A DNA stretch of 64,000 nucleotides from Sarcomyxa edulis. Lineage: Eukaryota; Basidiomycota; Agaricomycetes; Agaricales; Mycenaceae. The stretch lies in the NCBI GenBank assembly GCA_009761415.1, contig QUOL01000002.1, forward strand, positions 1,674,001 to 1,738,000, given 5' to 3'. The notes under the pieces were generated by a model. The model was given only the letters and a program-made list of their open reading frames with translations, was not told the origin of the DNA and did no database searches. The position numbers and the translations under genes are program-made. How positions within the stretch are numbered: the first letter of the stretch is position 1; each line of letters starts with the position of its first letter. Shown here one piece after another: positions 33,439 to 45,382 of the stretch.

Positions 33439-33914
33439 GGTACGGATATCTCTTAGCACTGCAGGGCCATCCATTCTCATACTTCGTCTCTTCGAGTCGC
33501 AGACCTCTCCTCGACGATGGCACTTTGTCCTCCCATTTCGACGATTCAAGCATACCCCATGACTAGTCTTCAAAACTTGCAATCATATTTTTGTGTAGTA
33601 AACGCGGCACACACTGGAGGTTCCATAAATTATCAGGTCGTAACAAAGAGTTATGGACCCAGCTTATAATCCTCGTTGGTACTTCCACTGCTCACGTTTC
33701 GTACAATCTTTCCTGCCGTGAATTTTATCTATGAGATATCGAGTGAATTAGCGAGTGTGGTTTGAAATTCGAATTGTCGATAAGCGCTATATCTGATCGA
33801 CGAGCTCGAGAGTGTACCTTTCTTGACGTGCTTTCATCACGCAGCACATTGCATCCCCCCCTACACGTTGTACCATTACTATCACATTTCACCCTGTATC
33901 TTACTAGCACAATT
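33439..33914. other. Intergenic before the Ivy1-like gene
   Basis: About 475 bp without a supportable gene; 3' UTR of the hypothetical protein gene and promoter of the Ivy1-like gene. A pyrimidine-rich stretch precedes the ATG at 33915. Confidence 0.4.
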
Positions 33915-35667
33915 ATGGCTCCTGGTCGACCTCGCTCTCTTCGTTCCCTGGCTTTTGGCTCAAAGCGCAACTCATCCCCAGCTCGCAGCCCTTCCCCGAC
34001 TTTCTCTGACGCAACCCACGCTTCTGCTATGAATTTCGGCGCAAACGGTCCAGAGAAGATTATCACCCGAGCAAATTTAAAAGCGAGTCTTCAGGCTTAC
34101 GAAGATGTACGAATGCAATGCATTGCATGTTACTTGCCAATCTGACCTATTGACCGACTGTTATCCCACCCTAGCTCATGAACACAAGTGCGAACTATCG
34201 TGCAGCTCTCATACACATGTCCCAAGTCACCGCTGCTTTCGCGGACGCTATGGAAGTCTGCTCAGGGTATATACGAACCACCGCTTGTTATGCGTCAATC
34301 CAATGAATAATCTCGGTTGGCATAGGATGAAGGGACCTTCATATGAAGCGGGGACCCGACTACAAGCTGCGTCGGGGCTACACCACCTTATCGGGAATCA
34401 TTGGCATGTGCTGGTTCGTTCCCTTTCATCTTGGAATAAAAGTGTACCATGCTAACGGCTTAATACAGGCAGAAACGATAGACAAGAACTTTGAGAAACC
34501 CTTGCGGCAGCATTTGGAAACATACCGCACCATCGTTGCTGTGCGTGCCTAGTCACACAAAACTTTGCATGTCTGGCTTATCCGGTTTCATATAGGATCG
34601 TTCTGCATCCTACGAACGCGCCCTGCATGAGAAAAGCCAGATTATTCGAGATACAGAGAGGCAGAATATGAACAAGAAGGAACGAAGTGCGTGTCTTTGT
34701 GGTTTCCTTGATATTGATCTGAACATAATTCTATCCAGACCTTCAAAGCTTCCGCGAGGCTTTGATCGTTCTACAGCGACAAGTTGACGAGCTTGACGAC
34801 TTGAAAGCCGTTCACTATCAGGAGATCATGGAACATGAAGAACAGGTTTGGGAAGTGGTTCAAGGAAAGGTAATGCTTGTTCTAGTCACGTCTTCGTAAT
34901 CGCCACTCACGTCATATATAGATCTGCTTAGTGGTCAGATCCACAATGGACGTGTTTGACAGATTCACGGCGAAGTCGTATGTTCTGTTCTGCTCCAAAC
35001 TATGCCCCTATCGTCACACTCAATCACTTGCCTAAGGTCGGATCCAGTACTTGAACCCATGCTCCAATCCGTCCCGGATCCTTTCGATTCATATGGAGTG
35101 CCTCAGCAGGGAGAGGACCAAATCTTCAGCATTCTCCCGCCACTATCAATTATGACCGCCGTACCTTCGAGCTCTCCAAGTCCCCTGACAGCGACCCCAG
35201 AACATGTCTCAGTGGAAGTACCGCAGACTTCTCAAAGAAACCAGAGTTGGATAGCTGCCAACAATGGTGGATATTTCTCCGAAACAACCGAGTGGGCAGA
35301 TGTGCCATCACCATCGTCGACGCCTCCACGCTCAGTATCTCCACCATCTCAATTGAACCGTAAAAACTCCATACCTTCCTCGTCACGCAAAGCAGAATCA
35401 AAACTGCGGAGTGTCTTGTCTGTCATCGACGAGACTGGCACTCGTGATAACCCACAGGCCTCCGTCTTATCCACATCACCTCCTGACGTCAATGACAGCC
35501 CAGGAGAGACTAGCTGGGCAAGTTTCACCTACGGTACATCACCGTACCCGAATCAATCAACACCCCAGAATTCTACTCTGTTCTCCTCACAATCGCCTAC
35601 GCCACGAGGACCCGACGTAGAACGAAACGATCCGGACGAAGCGGTTCATGTGCCGGTAGCCACATAA
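33915..35667 (+). CDS. IVY1: Ivy1-like I-BAR domain protein
   Basis: Resembles fungal Ivy1, a phospholipid-binding I-BAR protein that interacts with Ypt7 and Vps33 at the vacuole. After a basic, Ser-rich N-terminus, the helical region is assembled from about seven exons: ITRANLKASLQAYEDLMNTS, YRAALIHMSQVTAAFADAME, RLQAASGLHHLIGNHWHVLA, NFEKPLRQHLETYRTIV, ERQNMNKKERNLQSFREA and DDLKAVHYQEIMEHEEQVWE. The C-terminal 200 residues are Ser/Pro-rich and probably disordered and phosphorylated. Identification rests on helix pattern and order. Another fungal I-BAR/IMD protein is the main alternative. Confidence 0.75.
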
Positions 35668-35802
35668 CCAAAAGACGCATTCCATCTCTATACTCTCTAT
35701 ACAGACATGCTCTTTTTCGCTTTCGGACGTTTATATTAAACTCGCACCCAATCTTCTCTTGTACTTACTTTTAAGTCTATATTGTTATGCCCATAGTTCT
35801 AT

Positions 35803-38674
35803 CTACCGGGGCTGGATACCGTATTGATATAGCACATCTTTGCTGACCTCCGCTGGACTTTCGAACAGAAGGTCCTTGCCAGTGCTGGTTTTTGGGAAGG
35901 CTATAACATCGCGTATAGATTGCGTTTTGCAGAGGATAGCCATCAATCGATCAAAGCCTGCACCAGAATAAAGGTTAGACCCCCCAGATCTTGAAATATA
36001 TGTAAGGTATACCTAGGGCAAGACCGCCGTGAGGAGGAGCACCGCACTTGAGAGCATGCAACAGATGCTCGAAAGGAGCTTTTTCTGAGTCGGTGAGCTA
36101 GAAGTAGACGTCAGAATGCGCACAGCGTAATTAATTACATCCGCTAGAACGCACCTGAAGAATTTTTGAAAAGATGAAGTCTTGCATGGCGGCATCGTGA
36201 ACCCTCACAGAACCACCGCCGATTTCGACGCCGTTAAGTACAAGGTCATAGTGTTGTCCGCGGACCTGAATAGATGAATAGTCAAGTAATCTGGAAGGAA
36301 CAGGTCAAATCGTGCATTGAAAACTGACGGCTTCAATGCGACCATTATACATTCTTTCTATGTCCTGCCACATCGGTGCAGTGAATGGATGGTGAGAACT
36401 GCTCCATCGGCCGTGGGCAAGAAACTCTTTGTCTTCGTCCGATCGAGTGAACAGAGGGAATTCCGTTATCCAAAGAAAGTGAGGGGCATCGGAGAGCGTG
36501 AGATCACCTGAGAATAATCTCCGGGTCGTATGCGAGGTATAGATGGTAGATTTTGAGTACTCACCGCGAGCCTGAGCCAATTCAGATAAGCGAAGCCGTA
36601 ACCTTCCTAACGATGTGGATCCACCCTGTTCTGTAGTTAATACGGCGGAATAAGAGACGTTCAGAAGGTCACATACGCTTGGAATTTTTGATCGAGTAGA
36701 AAGCCATATATCGTCTCCTGGTGAGAGACTAAGCGCCTCGTTGAAAGGGGATGTTTGGGCAGTGTTGCTGGATATCGATTCCTCGTTGTCTAGCGTGAGG
36801 TTTTTGTGCATCCAAAATGGTGCATTTTCAGTAGTGAGAGTAATATGCTCCTGCAAATCGCTCGATCATCAGGATGCCGTGATGGTGTACGTGACCTCAA
36901 CTTACGACGGACGAGTCTCCCCGGCATGCTTGAGATGCATGAATGAATTTATGATCTCGAGACTGGCGAACCACGATACACTCGAACACTTCTTCGCGGT
37001 TCTCCAAGGCAAGGCGTTGATCAGGAGGTAAAAGATGGGTTATGTCCAAGATCTGGAAGCGGCGGGTATCAGTCTGAGTCACATACATACTGCGAGACTA
37101 CTTACCTCAAGTCCAAAACGAGTGTCAGGTTTGTCTGAGCCAAACTAGCAGAGCTGAATAAGATTACTATACTACCGTCGCCAATAAGACGCAAGCAGCT
37201 TACACGTGTCATGGCTTCGTGGTAGGTCATAACTTTGAATTTCGGTGGAAGTTCAGCGCCTTCGACTTGATGCCAGATAGTCCGAACAAGGGTTTCAACC
37301 ACATCGCGTACTTCCCCGCCACCGATCCTCCACGAGTGAGAATTCCTCCAAGAGTTAGAACGGCTAGATGGATGGCTAGATGGATGATCAGGCGAGGATG
37401 CATTCTTCGGATCACCCCAAGACACGAAGGCCATTTCGAGATCTATCTGGGTGAATTCGGGCTGTCTGTCTTTTCGACCGTCTTCATCACGGAAACACTT
37501 GGCTAACTGAAAATACTTGTCTACTCCCCCCGAACAGATAAGAAGTTGCTTCGGTTGCTGAGGAGACTGCGGTAAGGCATAAAACAGGGGTTCCTCGGTT
37601 ATTTTACCACCAGAGTTAGTCGACGAAGTAGAAGTGCGGGTTGGAACGAGGAACTCCCTCGCGCCCTCGGGGGACGACCTGAGGAGAACGGGAGTCTCGA
37701 CTTCGAGAAATCCTACTCAATCGTCAGGAAAGTTAGCGGAACTAGATGCATGCATAGTCAATACCTTGATCGTACAACACATTGCGTACTATGTGCGCTA
37801 CTTGACTCCGTTTTCGCAGATTATCCGACAAGGCCGTACGGCGGAGGTCAAGATACCGGTACCGTGCTCGTATATCGTCGTTAGCCTGGTTCCAATGATC
37901 TTAGAATAGAGTCTGCCAAAAACAGAACAGGTCATACCAGATTGCGAGTGTCAGAAGGCACGAAGGGGAGTTCGGTAGCAGCGGGGTTTAAGAGGATAAA
38001 CCGATCTACTTGAACATCGATGTCGCCCCTTGGTCCCTTGAGATGAATCGACAGTCAGTGTAACGACCTTAATGTGTAGCGCCTTCTGAAAATGAAGACT
38101 GACAGGCCGCCGGGCACCATCAGGCCGCACTACTACGGTACCTTCAATCAGAACGACCGATTCCACAGGGACTTTTGATAGACCGTCTAGATGATCAGAC
38201 CGCTCTGAGTGGTTTACGATGAGCTGTATTGTTCCGAAAGCATCCTTGAGGGGGAAAAACGAAACAAGTTTCCCTTTCCTTGATGTGGAAAGTAAGCAAA
38301 GCGTGAGACGAGAGACCCGGGAAAAGGGTAATCACCGTTCTGGAAGGAGCCATCCCGTTAAAATAACGCGTGAGCCAGCATCTGCAGCGTTCAAGTTTGC
38401 ACCGCAATTATGGGTACGCTTCGGAAATGGAGCTGAAGGAAGCAAAACCAGAGGGCGGGTTCAACATTGTTTGCGGTGTTGGACTAACCAATAGGGGCTG
38501 CTGACCACAGTGTGCCCCCGCGCGCTGTTTTTGCGGTGCGTCGAAGGGGTCTTGTGATGAAGAGGAAAGAGAATAGTGCCTTGGGAAGTGCCTCGCCCCG
38601 GTGGCAAGAATGGCCCTATAGACGCGCTCAGACAAGAAAGTGCGACTTGTGCGGGCACGAATGGCAGCCAACAT
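35803..38674 (-). CDS. MSD1: Mitochondrial aspartyl-tRNA synthetase (bacterial type)
   Basis: Class II synthetase charging mitochondrial tRNA-Asp. The N-terminus ([20 protein letters not shown]) is a good presequence. Then come the anticodon-binding OB fold ([21 protein letters not shown]), motif 1 region [20 protein letters not shown] with [20 protein letters not shown], motif 2 [20 protein letters not shown], the inserted GAD-type domain, [11 protein letters not shown] and motif 3 [16 protein letters not shown]. It ends near [12 protein letters not shown] His/Ser/Pro/Asn-rich insertion sits after EMAFVSWGD. About twelve introns. The first junction is unclear (donor near 38500-38530, acceptor just before PFPKRTH), so the residues between presequence and OB fold are uncertain. 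Confidence 0.9.
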
Positions 38675-39088
38675 GACCGCAGAATGATCTAGCGTGTTTA
38701 ACGCGATCTGGCGCTATCTAACAGCGGTACTTCTTGGGAAATAAAAGAGAAGATGGAGGTTTGGAAGAAGGAGGGCCTTGTCACGTATTTGTTCCGTCTT
38801 GCCTGCTTTAGGCGTTCAGCTGCCTTGGCTGTCCTTGGATCTCTTCATCGATCCCCTTGCTTCCTCTTTATAAAAAAAGATCTCTTTTTTAAACTAAGGC
38901 TACTTATTCCGTCATGTACTCCCGCATTCGGAGGTTTTCACTCTTCGCTCGGCTGTAGAATCCCCTTTGCTTTGCTTTTTCATCTTCGCACGTTGAGCTG
39001 GCGGCCATCAAATACCTCCCTGCATCCTACTGACTTGTCTTATAAAAGCCACTATTCCAGCTTGGTTTCTATATCCATTCTGTCCCCC
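38675..39088. other. Divergent promoter region of MSD1 and the F-box gene
   Basis: About 410 bp between two start codons. An in-frame extension of the F-box gene reaches back to 38753, but its composition (many Phe/Leu from pyrimidine-rich promoter DNA) and TATA-like sequences argue that it is non-coding. Confidence 0.5.
39041..39048 (+). promoter_or_regulatory. TATA box of the F-box gene
   Basis: TATAAAAG lies 41 bp before the chosen start codon at 39089. A second TATA-like run (TATAAAAA) is at 38869. This supports the downstream ATG as start. Confidence 0.5.
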
Positions 39089-40157
39089 ATGTCCTTGCAG
39101 GATTTGCCCATCGAACTTCTAGATGCTATATGCCAAAACGTCCTCCTCACCGACTTGGTGACCCTTTCACGCACTTCATCCTCAGTCTATCCAGTGGCTC
39201 AGAGACTCTTATACCGCCATTTATCAGTCTCACCAGCGTCTCATAATCTTGCAGTTGTAGTGACACTCTCAAAGAGGCCCGACATCGCACGTTTCGTTCG
39301 ATCCTTTGCTATTAGCCTCGACGCGTACTCTCCCGTGTTTCCCTCTTTCTACCGTCGTCTCGCCACTGCATTAACGCACATGTCTGAGCTCACATCTCTT
39401 GACCTTTTTATTGACGCCAGTGCCAATTGGGTCCTACAAGCTGCGGCAGCGGCGTCGATATATCCTCGACTACTTCATTTCGCTTGCTCCTTCCCATTCG
39501 ACACGCACGTCGTAAATTTTCTCAATCGATCTGATGCTCTATTGGAGCTCGAGGTCGACTCCATACCCGTCTCCCACCCTCCGCCTATACCATTGCTTCC
39601 TCTGACGTCTATACCCCGCTTGATTCAGTTCACTGGTTCCTCGCAGGCGGCTGTGGCAATTGTCCCCGGCCGTCCTGTTGAGAGCCTCCACCTTAATTCA
39701 GGTGATCTGACCGAGGAAGATATAGAACGTCTCTCACAGTCCACCTCTCGAATTGTGGTTTTAGGGTCGACTACGACAGAGCAACCCGTGCCGTTACTCG
39801 AGTCACTCTCCCAGAAGATGCCGTATCTTGTCTATCTTCGGATTATGACTATGTACACATTCTCTAAAGCTCCCGATGCCGTTAGTACATCCCAGTCTAC
39901 TCTTTGTTTGCGCTTCTCACACCCCCCATTATTTACAGGCGTTCTATGAACAGGTTGCGCAGGCCTTGACCGGGCTCCCAGACTTGACAGCTTTCGAGCT
40001 GTCCGGAATGCATTGGGGATCTCGTAAAAAGTCCGATGACGGAGATAAACGAATATGGCAGTCGAAGCCGCTCAGCACTGACTTCGGTCGCGAGGAGGAC
40101 ATCCCTGATCTAGACCTTTACTCTGACATATATTCCGATAGTTTCGTCGTGTACTGA
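39089..40157 (+). CDS. F-box-like domain protein
   Basis: Begins with an F-box-like helix set, MSLQDLPIELLDAICQNVLL followed by TLSRTSSSVYPVAQRLLYRH, the usual N-terminal order in the very large agaricomycete F-box families. Such proteins recruit substrates to SCF ubiquitin ligases through Skp1. The rest contains leucine-spaced segments (MSELTSLDLFID, PRLLHFACSFPFDT, GLPDLTAFELSGMHWG) like degenerate leucine-rich repeats. One intron near 39885-39940 precedes FYEQVAQALTG. It ends in an acidic tail (LDLYSDIYSDSFVVY). Substrate unknown. Confidence 0.8.
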
Positions 40158-40257
40158 GAGAATACATGCAAAAAGACATAGATACCTACGAAAATACAGT
40201 ACCACCTATTATCCTTATGCTCCCTCCGTATATCATACAGTCTTAATCTAGCATTTG

Positions 40258-41276
40258 CTAATGCAGTTCTTGTATTGCTCGTTCCACAAAGGACACTGCG
40301 TCGTATCGAATCAACCATTCCTCGCTAGATCTCGACTCGAAAACGGTCTCCTCTCCACCCACAAATTCTGCCACTACTCCTTGATATAAATCCTGTCCTT
40401 CACATATCTCGAACTTCTTGAATCGCCATCCTTTTGGAACGACACCATCGACAGAGACGACGTCTTTCGAGACGTTGTATTCGACCCGGCGAAAGTCGAA
40501 TCCGAGTCCGATTCCAAGGGCTTTGGTGTACGCTTCTTTCATCGTCCACATCCAGAAAAATCGCCGGAGGCCTTCGTCTTGAGAGACCCCGGCGAACAAT
40601 AGGCCGTGTTCCAGCGGCGTCAACTAGAGGAGACCGTATTATTGCAGGGACGCGACTTCTCGCAGTATCTATGTACTTTACCTGATCTCCGACAGTTTGA
40701 ACGAAGGAAGCGAACGATTCACGTCCAGGAAGTCGTACTTTCATAACATCCACCCCGATACTATAGGCTGGGGGGTTGTGTGTTCCGGGAGCAAATGCCA
40801 TGGCCACAACTCCGTTATCGTGCGTTATGTTGTATCCGATGGGAGGTTCCACACCAGGAGTCGTCTATGCACACTCATCATAAGATTGTCGGATGCAGCG
40901 ACGACCAGGATTATCCACTTGCAATGTACGGTTTCCCAGCCTCGGTAACCCCGAAAGTCATAGCCTCCAGTGGAATCCCTCGGTCCTTGAGCATCATACG
41001 AGTTAGAAGTCGGCCAATAAGGGTCCCTTCGAGATAAGAGAGCATCTATAGGAGATACGCTTGAATGGAAGCGGTACATCACTCACGACACGCATCTTCA
41101 CGTCGGTAGAATCTCTTGATACGAGCACGACTGTCAGGATCGACTACAAGTAGAGCACGCTGGTAGAGCTATTCTGGACGATTTAAATTCAGCAGTGAAT
41201 AGATGATTCGGTGCCATTTACCCACTTCCTCGGTGAAGAGATCCGGAGTGTATGTTACTGCCCATACCTGCAGCAT
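40258..41276 (-). CDS. 4'-phosphopantetheinyl transferase (Sfp/NpgA type)
   Basis: Transfers phosphopantetheine from CoA to carrier-protein serines, activating alpha-aminoadipate reductase (lysine synthesis), polyketide and peptide synthetases. It starts MLQVWAVTYTPDLF. Next are RIKRFYRREDACR and LIGRLLTRMML, then the core: PPIGYNITHDNGVVAMAFAP, the Mg site in AYSIGVDVMKV, and the signature FFWMWTMKEAYTKALGIGLG. Length about 280 residues fits Sfp-type enzymes. One intron (40865-40922) keeps frame only with a GC donor, giving GKPYITTPGVEPPIGYN. No secondary-metabolite synthase is in this window, so this is probably the general housekeeping enzyme. Confidence 0.92.
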
Positions 41277-41481
41277 TGCGACAGCGTGAGCACGATGGTG
41301 TCGGCGAGAAACTTGAGAAACAAGTGAAGGTAGACGCCAAGACTCGACTTTGCAATGGACTTACGGCCTCTTCCGTACGCGTCTTTCGTCCACACGTTCT
41401 ATAGTCAGGAAGCATCTCTTTCTTTCTTCCCCCAGTTCTACCAAAAGGCCGATCTATCTGCTGCGCTATCTGCATATAGCT

Positions 41482-42917
41482 ATGGACACTCACCGGTATT
41501 TTGTAACGTTGGGGATGTTCCTAATCGACGAATTCCTCTACTTGGATGATCGACCCACCAGTGAACAGATTCTTACTCCTCAGGAAAGCCGCAGCGTGTC
41601 CATCTGAACCCACTCTCAATTGTGGACTTATTCCTGCTTTTCCTTGATTAGATAGGAGGTGGGGGAACCTATGCTGCTATTGGAGCACGTATATGGTTCG
41701 TATTCGTGCTATCTATGATCCTAACCTGAACTAGAGACGCTTTGCGCAGGCTAGATGCCCACCAGATAGGAATGATAGTCGACAGAGGGGACGATTTCCC
41801 TTCTTCCATTCAATCCAGACTCGACGAGTATGGCTCCGAAATGTGGCATTTCAGGGATCACCCTGGCCTCGCTACTACTCGAGGTCTAAACTCATACGAT
41901 GGAGATCTTCGAGGGTTCATATCTTTCTTCGAGTATCAGAACATTGCCCGATACTCAACTACATCTTCTCGTAAAGCTATAAATATCTCACCCCCCGAAT
42001 TCGTCTTACTCCCCGAGACTGTATCGGCAACAAACTTGAGAGATCTGCGACGCTCCATTTCATATGCTCACCGGTGCGAGCAGCTACGATCCTCTCTGAA
42101 ATCCGTGAGGTAGAGGGATGGTCTCCTACCACCATCTACGAACCGATTCCTGTGTGTCTTCGATTCTGTCTCACTTTTCGCTTGTCCTGATCCTCGTCTC
42201 AGGATAGGTGTATCCCCGCAGAGCTACCGGCATTAATAACGATATTGCCCTCAATCTCCGTCTTGAGGTGAATGATATCCACAGTACGGTGTCTCGGCGT
42301 ATGCTGTATACTCACTGGGCACAACAGTCCTAATGCCGAAGAAGGGCTATCTCTGTTGTCGATGCCCCTTCCTCCAACAAGATCTTCCGTGGAGCAAGCC
42401 GCTGACAAATTTCTAGATTTCGGAGTCGGAGAGGCGGGCCAAGGTTGTGTGATCATCAGAAGCGGCGCTCTAGGTTCGTATGTTGCCACTCGGGATAGAG
42501 GTGGTGAATGGATCGCTGCATACTGGGACTCTGATCACGAGGATGCTCGCAAGGTTGTGGATGTGACAGGTACAGACGCCTCTTTTCTTATCAAATATGT
42601 TGCCAGAATATTGACATGCACAATAGGAGCTGGTAACAGTTTCTTGGGCGGTCTCGCAGCTGGATTGCTCCTCACGCAAGGAGACTATTATCAAGGTATC
42701 AGGACTCACAGTCAGTCTTCCTCTTCCCTGGACCTACTTACGAACTTGTGCTCGGACAGCGACGTTTTATGCCGCTGTGTCGGCCTCTTTTACGATTGAG
42801 CAAGAAGGCTTGCCTGTGCGGTCAGAGGGTAATCAATGGAATGGGGATTCACCTCGACGGAGACTGGAAAGGTTACGAGCCCGTCATACACAGCTAGAGA
42901 CATTATCAAAACCATAA
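41482..42917 (+). CDS. MAK32: Mak32-like PfkB-family sugar-kinase-like protein
   Basis: PfkB/ribokinase-fold protein related to yeast Mak32. It starts MDTHRYFVTLGMFLIDEFLY, has the substrate-lid region IGGGGTYAAIGARIW, QIGMIVDRGDDFPSSIQSRL and FRDHPGLATTRGLNSYDG, and ends with the family's nucleotide region CVIIRSGALGSYVATR and DVTGAGNSFLGGLAAGLLL. In true PfkB kinases the motif is GAGD, where Asp is the catalytic base. Here it is Asn, so kinase activity is doubtful. About five introns. It faces the phosphopantetheinyl transferase over 205 bp and converges on NC2beta with 58 bp between stops. Confidence 0.85.
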
Positions 42918-42975
42918 GAATATGCACACTTGTAGTACAGAAATAATAATACAGCACAATAGAAGAATGGAGATA

Positions 42976-43644
42976 TTACTGCTGAGTCGATTGGAATTTG
43001 GCCCGGCTCGCAGCGAACAACTGTTCTTGCTGTGCCAACAACTGTTCCTCCGTCAACCCCGATTGTTCAAACTTGGAAACTTTCTTTTCTCGATCCTGGA
43101 AAAAATGATCAATGAAAGTACAATAGAAATGGAACATTGGTGTACCTTTTGCTGTTGTTTATGATCTTTCAGGACATCTTCGACCTCTGCGGTAAACGAG
43201 TCGAAGCCAAGTCGCTGTTGTATGATGAGTAAGTAGTCGAAGTGCATATGCTAGTGAAACCTACCTTGAGAGCACCGATGATATGTTCTGGCGCAATAGT
43301 TTTCTTGGATTCCTGTTCACATATCTCGTTGGCTTCCGAGGATATCAAGTGAATAAATTCTGCAATTATCCATGCCCTTTCGTCAGGATAGGTCGAGTAG
43401 GATGGATTTGAACCTCGTTTACCTACACAACACTCTATGACCAGGTCGCGCGTGTCTTTGGCACAAGTCATATCGCTAGGAAGAAGTTCTATAGCCGTGC
43501 CAAAATCAACATTGTGTCAGGAAAGAAAGGAGGGAAAAACGGATACAACATACCTGTGATCATCTTAGCTACTGTGGCTTTCGGTAAAGAGAGGTCCTCA
43601 TCGATAGGCGGTGCCCCTCCAGAGTGACCTTCACGGTCCGACAT
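42976..43644 (-). CDS. NCB2: NC2 complex subunit beta (Dr1/Ncb2)
   Basis: Histone-fold subunit that with NC2 alpha binds TBP on DNA and blocks TFIIA/TFIIB recruitment. It begins MSDREGHSGGAPPIDEDLSL, then PKATVAKMIT ELLPSDM, EFIHLISSEANEICEQES, TIAPEHIIGALK, GFDSFTAEVEDVLKDHKQQQ and a Gln-rich end (LTEEQLLAQQEQLFAASRA). This matches Dr1 throughout. Four or five introns. Shares a 127 bp divergent promoter with the SmF gene. Confidence 0.94.
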
Positions 43645-43771
43645 GGTTCCTCACTGTTCGTGAGGGCGGATGCTGAGTATGCGTTTCCAGTTTCAGGCCG
43701 CAGAGTGGCAACTTCAATTGAAAGTCCAGGTCGACGTAGTATTCAAACTCCGCACGTCCTCTTCAACCATC

Positions 43772-44246
43772 ATGGCCGCTGTGCGTAAAAGACATCTCTT
43801 TTTCTGTATTATCTCTTACTGAATTGCTGCTATATATCTAGGTCAACCCCGTCAACCCCAAGCCGTTCATGCAGGAGCTCACTGGCAAACCCGTATTTGT
43901 TAGACTAAAGTGGGGACTCGAATACAAAGGTTTCCTCGTCAGCACAGACGGTTATATGAACCTACAGGTGCGTGTTCTACTCTTTGACTCGGTCTGCCTT
44001 ACTGATACATGTATCCCAGCTTGCAAATACGGAGGAGTTCCAGGATGGAAAGTCTAATGGTGCTCTTGGGGAGGTTTTCATCCGGTAAGCATGCATCTAC
44101 TCTCTATCCATACAGCGTGCTCAATCACGTCTCAGGTGTAACAATGTCCTTTATATCATAAGTCTCCTTCTCATCCTTCCCATTCAGATCTCTGCTCATA
44201 TCCATCTCGTTATTACAGGGAGGCACCACCAGATGCAAACGTCTAA
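43772..44246 (+). CDS. SMX3: Small nuclear ribonucleoprotein SmF
   Basis: Core Sm ring subunit of spliceosomal snRNPs. Complete Sm fold over about 85 residues: [20 protein letters not shown], Sm1 motif [20 protein letters not shown], then [13 protein letters not shown] and Sm2 motif [15 protein letters not shown], ending PPDANV. Four short exons with introns after the first four codons, after NLQ, and inside CNN/VLYI. Confidence 0.95.
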
Positions 44247-44677
44247 AACCTGCCATTCCAGCCGACTTCGCTACATCCTCAGGTGCTGTACTAGGATCTA
44301 TATGGGATCTAGGTGCAGGGCCGGGCCATCGTCAATGCTATGTTTTTAATTTCTCTCGTGTATTTTTTTGTTGAAGAAAAACATCATCTTCAACCAGACC
44401 AGTATATCGTTCCTCGATTTCCAGGATAGATTGACAAGGTTATGACCTATCCCCGTTGTCCTACATATCCAGTGTAATTTCAGAGCGTTCTCAAAGCCTT
44501 GCACGAAAGCTGAATTGTCAAAGTGAATCCTCGAATGTATCTCCTTGAGTTTCTTAAGCGATCGATGTTCCAAGGTGTTTGAAACTCCGCCTGGAGGAAA
44601 TTTGCCGACTCGTATTTGCGCTTTTACAATTGCAACGACCACCACTCCTAAAACCACCACCCTTATACACGCTCTAC

Positions 44678-45382
44678 ATGGCTAAATCAACAAGATCAAA
44701 AGTCAAACGCTCCTTCCGTTCCAAGAAACGCGAAACTGGAGTATACGCAGCGACCGAAGCGGCTCGCCTAAACCGTCTCAACGCAAAACTCATTTCCGTC
44801 GCTTCGAAGGACAAGGATGGGGATGCACTGATAGAAGATGCCGAGGACATATCACCAGGTTGGTGCTGGTTTACAGTATTTGGGCTTTTGGATGCCGACG
44901 CCGTTACGGCAGAGACGATGGCTTCGTTGACCGACAGTCAATCGGTAGAAGATGCGAGAAAGACTAGAGCAGAGGCTCCAACAGAACCTTATCCGGGGAC
45001 TAGGACTGTGAAGGAGAAATACTCTGATCCCGTTCCTGATATTCTCATGTGGATGGATGGTCATTGACGATTTTTCTGTTATTTTTCCTTATAGAGGACG
45101 ATAATGTTGTAGGGTCGAAAACAAGTCAAGCAGGTTCGTTTCCATCAGTCCCACCTTACAGACTAGTTATTTATTTTGATCATTTACCTAGACGCTATGG
45201 ATCTCGACCAAGCCGCCGCCGACAAATCGCAACGTGTATCTACACACGGCCCTCGAGGCTCTCGACGGGAAGAATGGCGAGTGGCTAATGGCATGAGCGC
45301 CAGGCCAAATCCCAGCGGAATGAATCGACAAGGAGGAGTTGCTGCAAGACGGAAAGCTGGTCGTTCGAAGAGAAGACGTTGA
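44678..45382 (+). CDS. DUF2423 (Llp-like) nucleolar ribosome-biogenesis protein
   Basis: Starts MAKSTRSKVKRSFRSKKRET with AARLNRLNAKLISV, the DUF2423 signature found in yeast Ybl028c and animal LLP proteins linked to 60S ribosome biogenesis. The middle is acidic (TVKEKYSDPVPDILMWMD) and the end strongly basic (GVAARRKAGRSKRRR), suggesting nucleolar location. Introns near 44860-44900, 45058-45100 and 45136-45190 are needed to reach the last exon (DLDQAAADKSQRVSTHG). Exact edges are approximate. Confidence 0.8.

Noticed and set aside
38753..39088. N-terminal extension of 112 codons on the F-box protein.
   Set aside because: It crosses TATA-like sequences and pyrimidine-rich promoter DNA; MSLQDLP is the typical F-box start.
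43390..43425. A tRNA B-box-like sequence on the minus strand (GGTTCAAATCC).
   Set aside because: The flanks cannot form a T-stem or acceptor stem, and it lies in an intron of the NC2beta gene.
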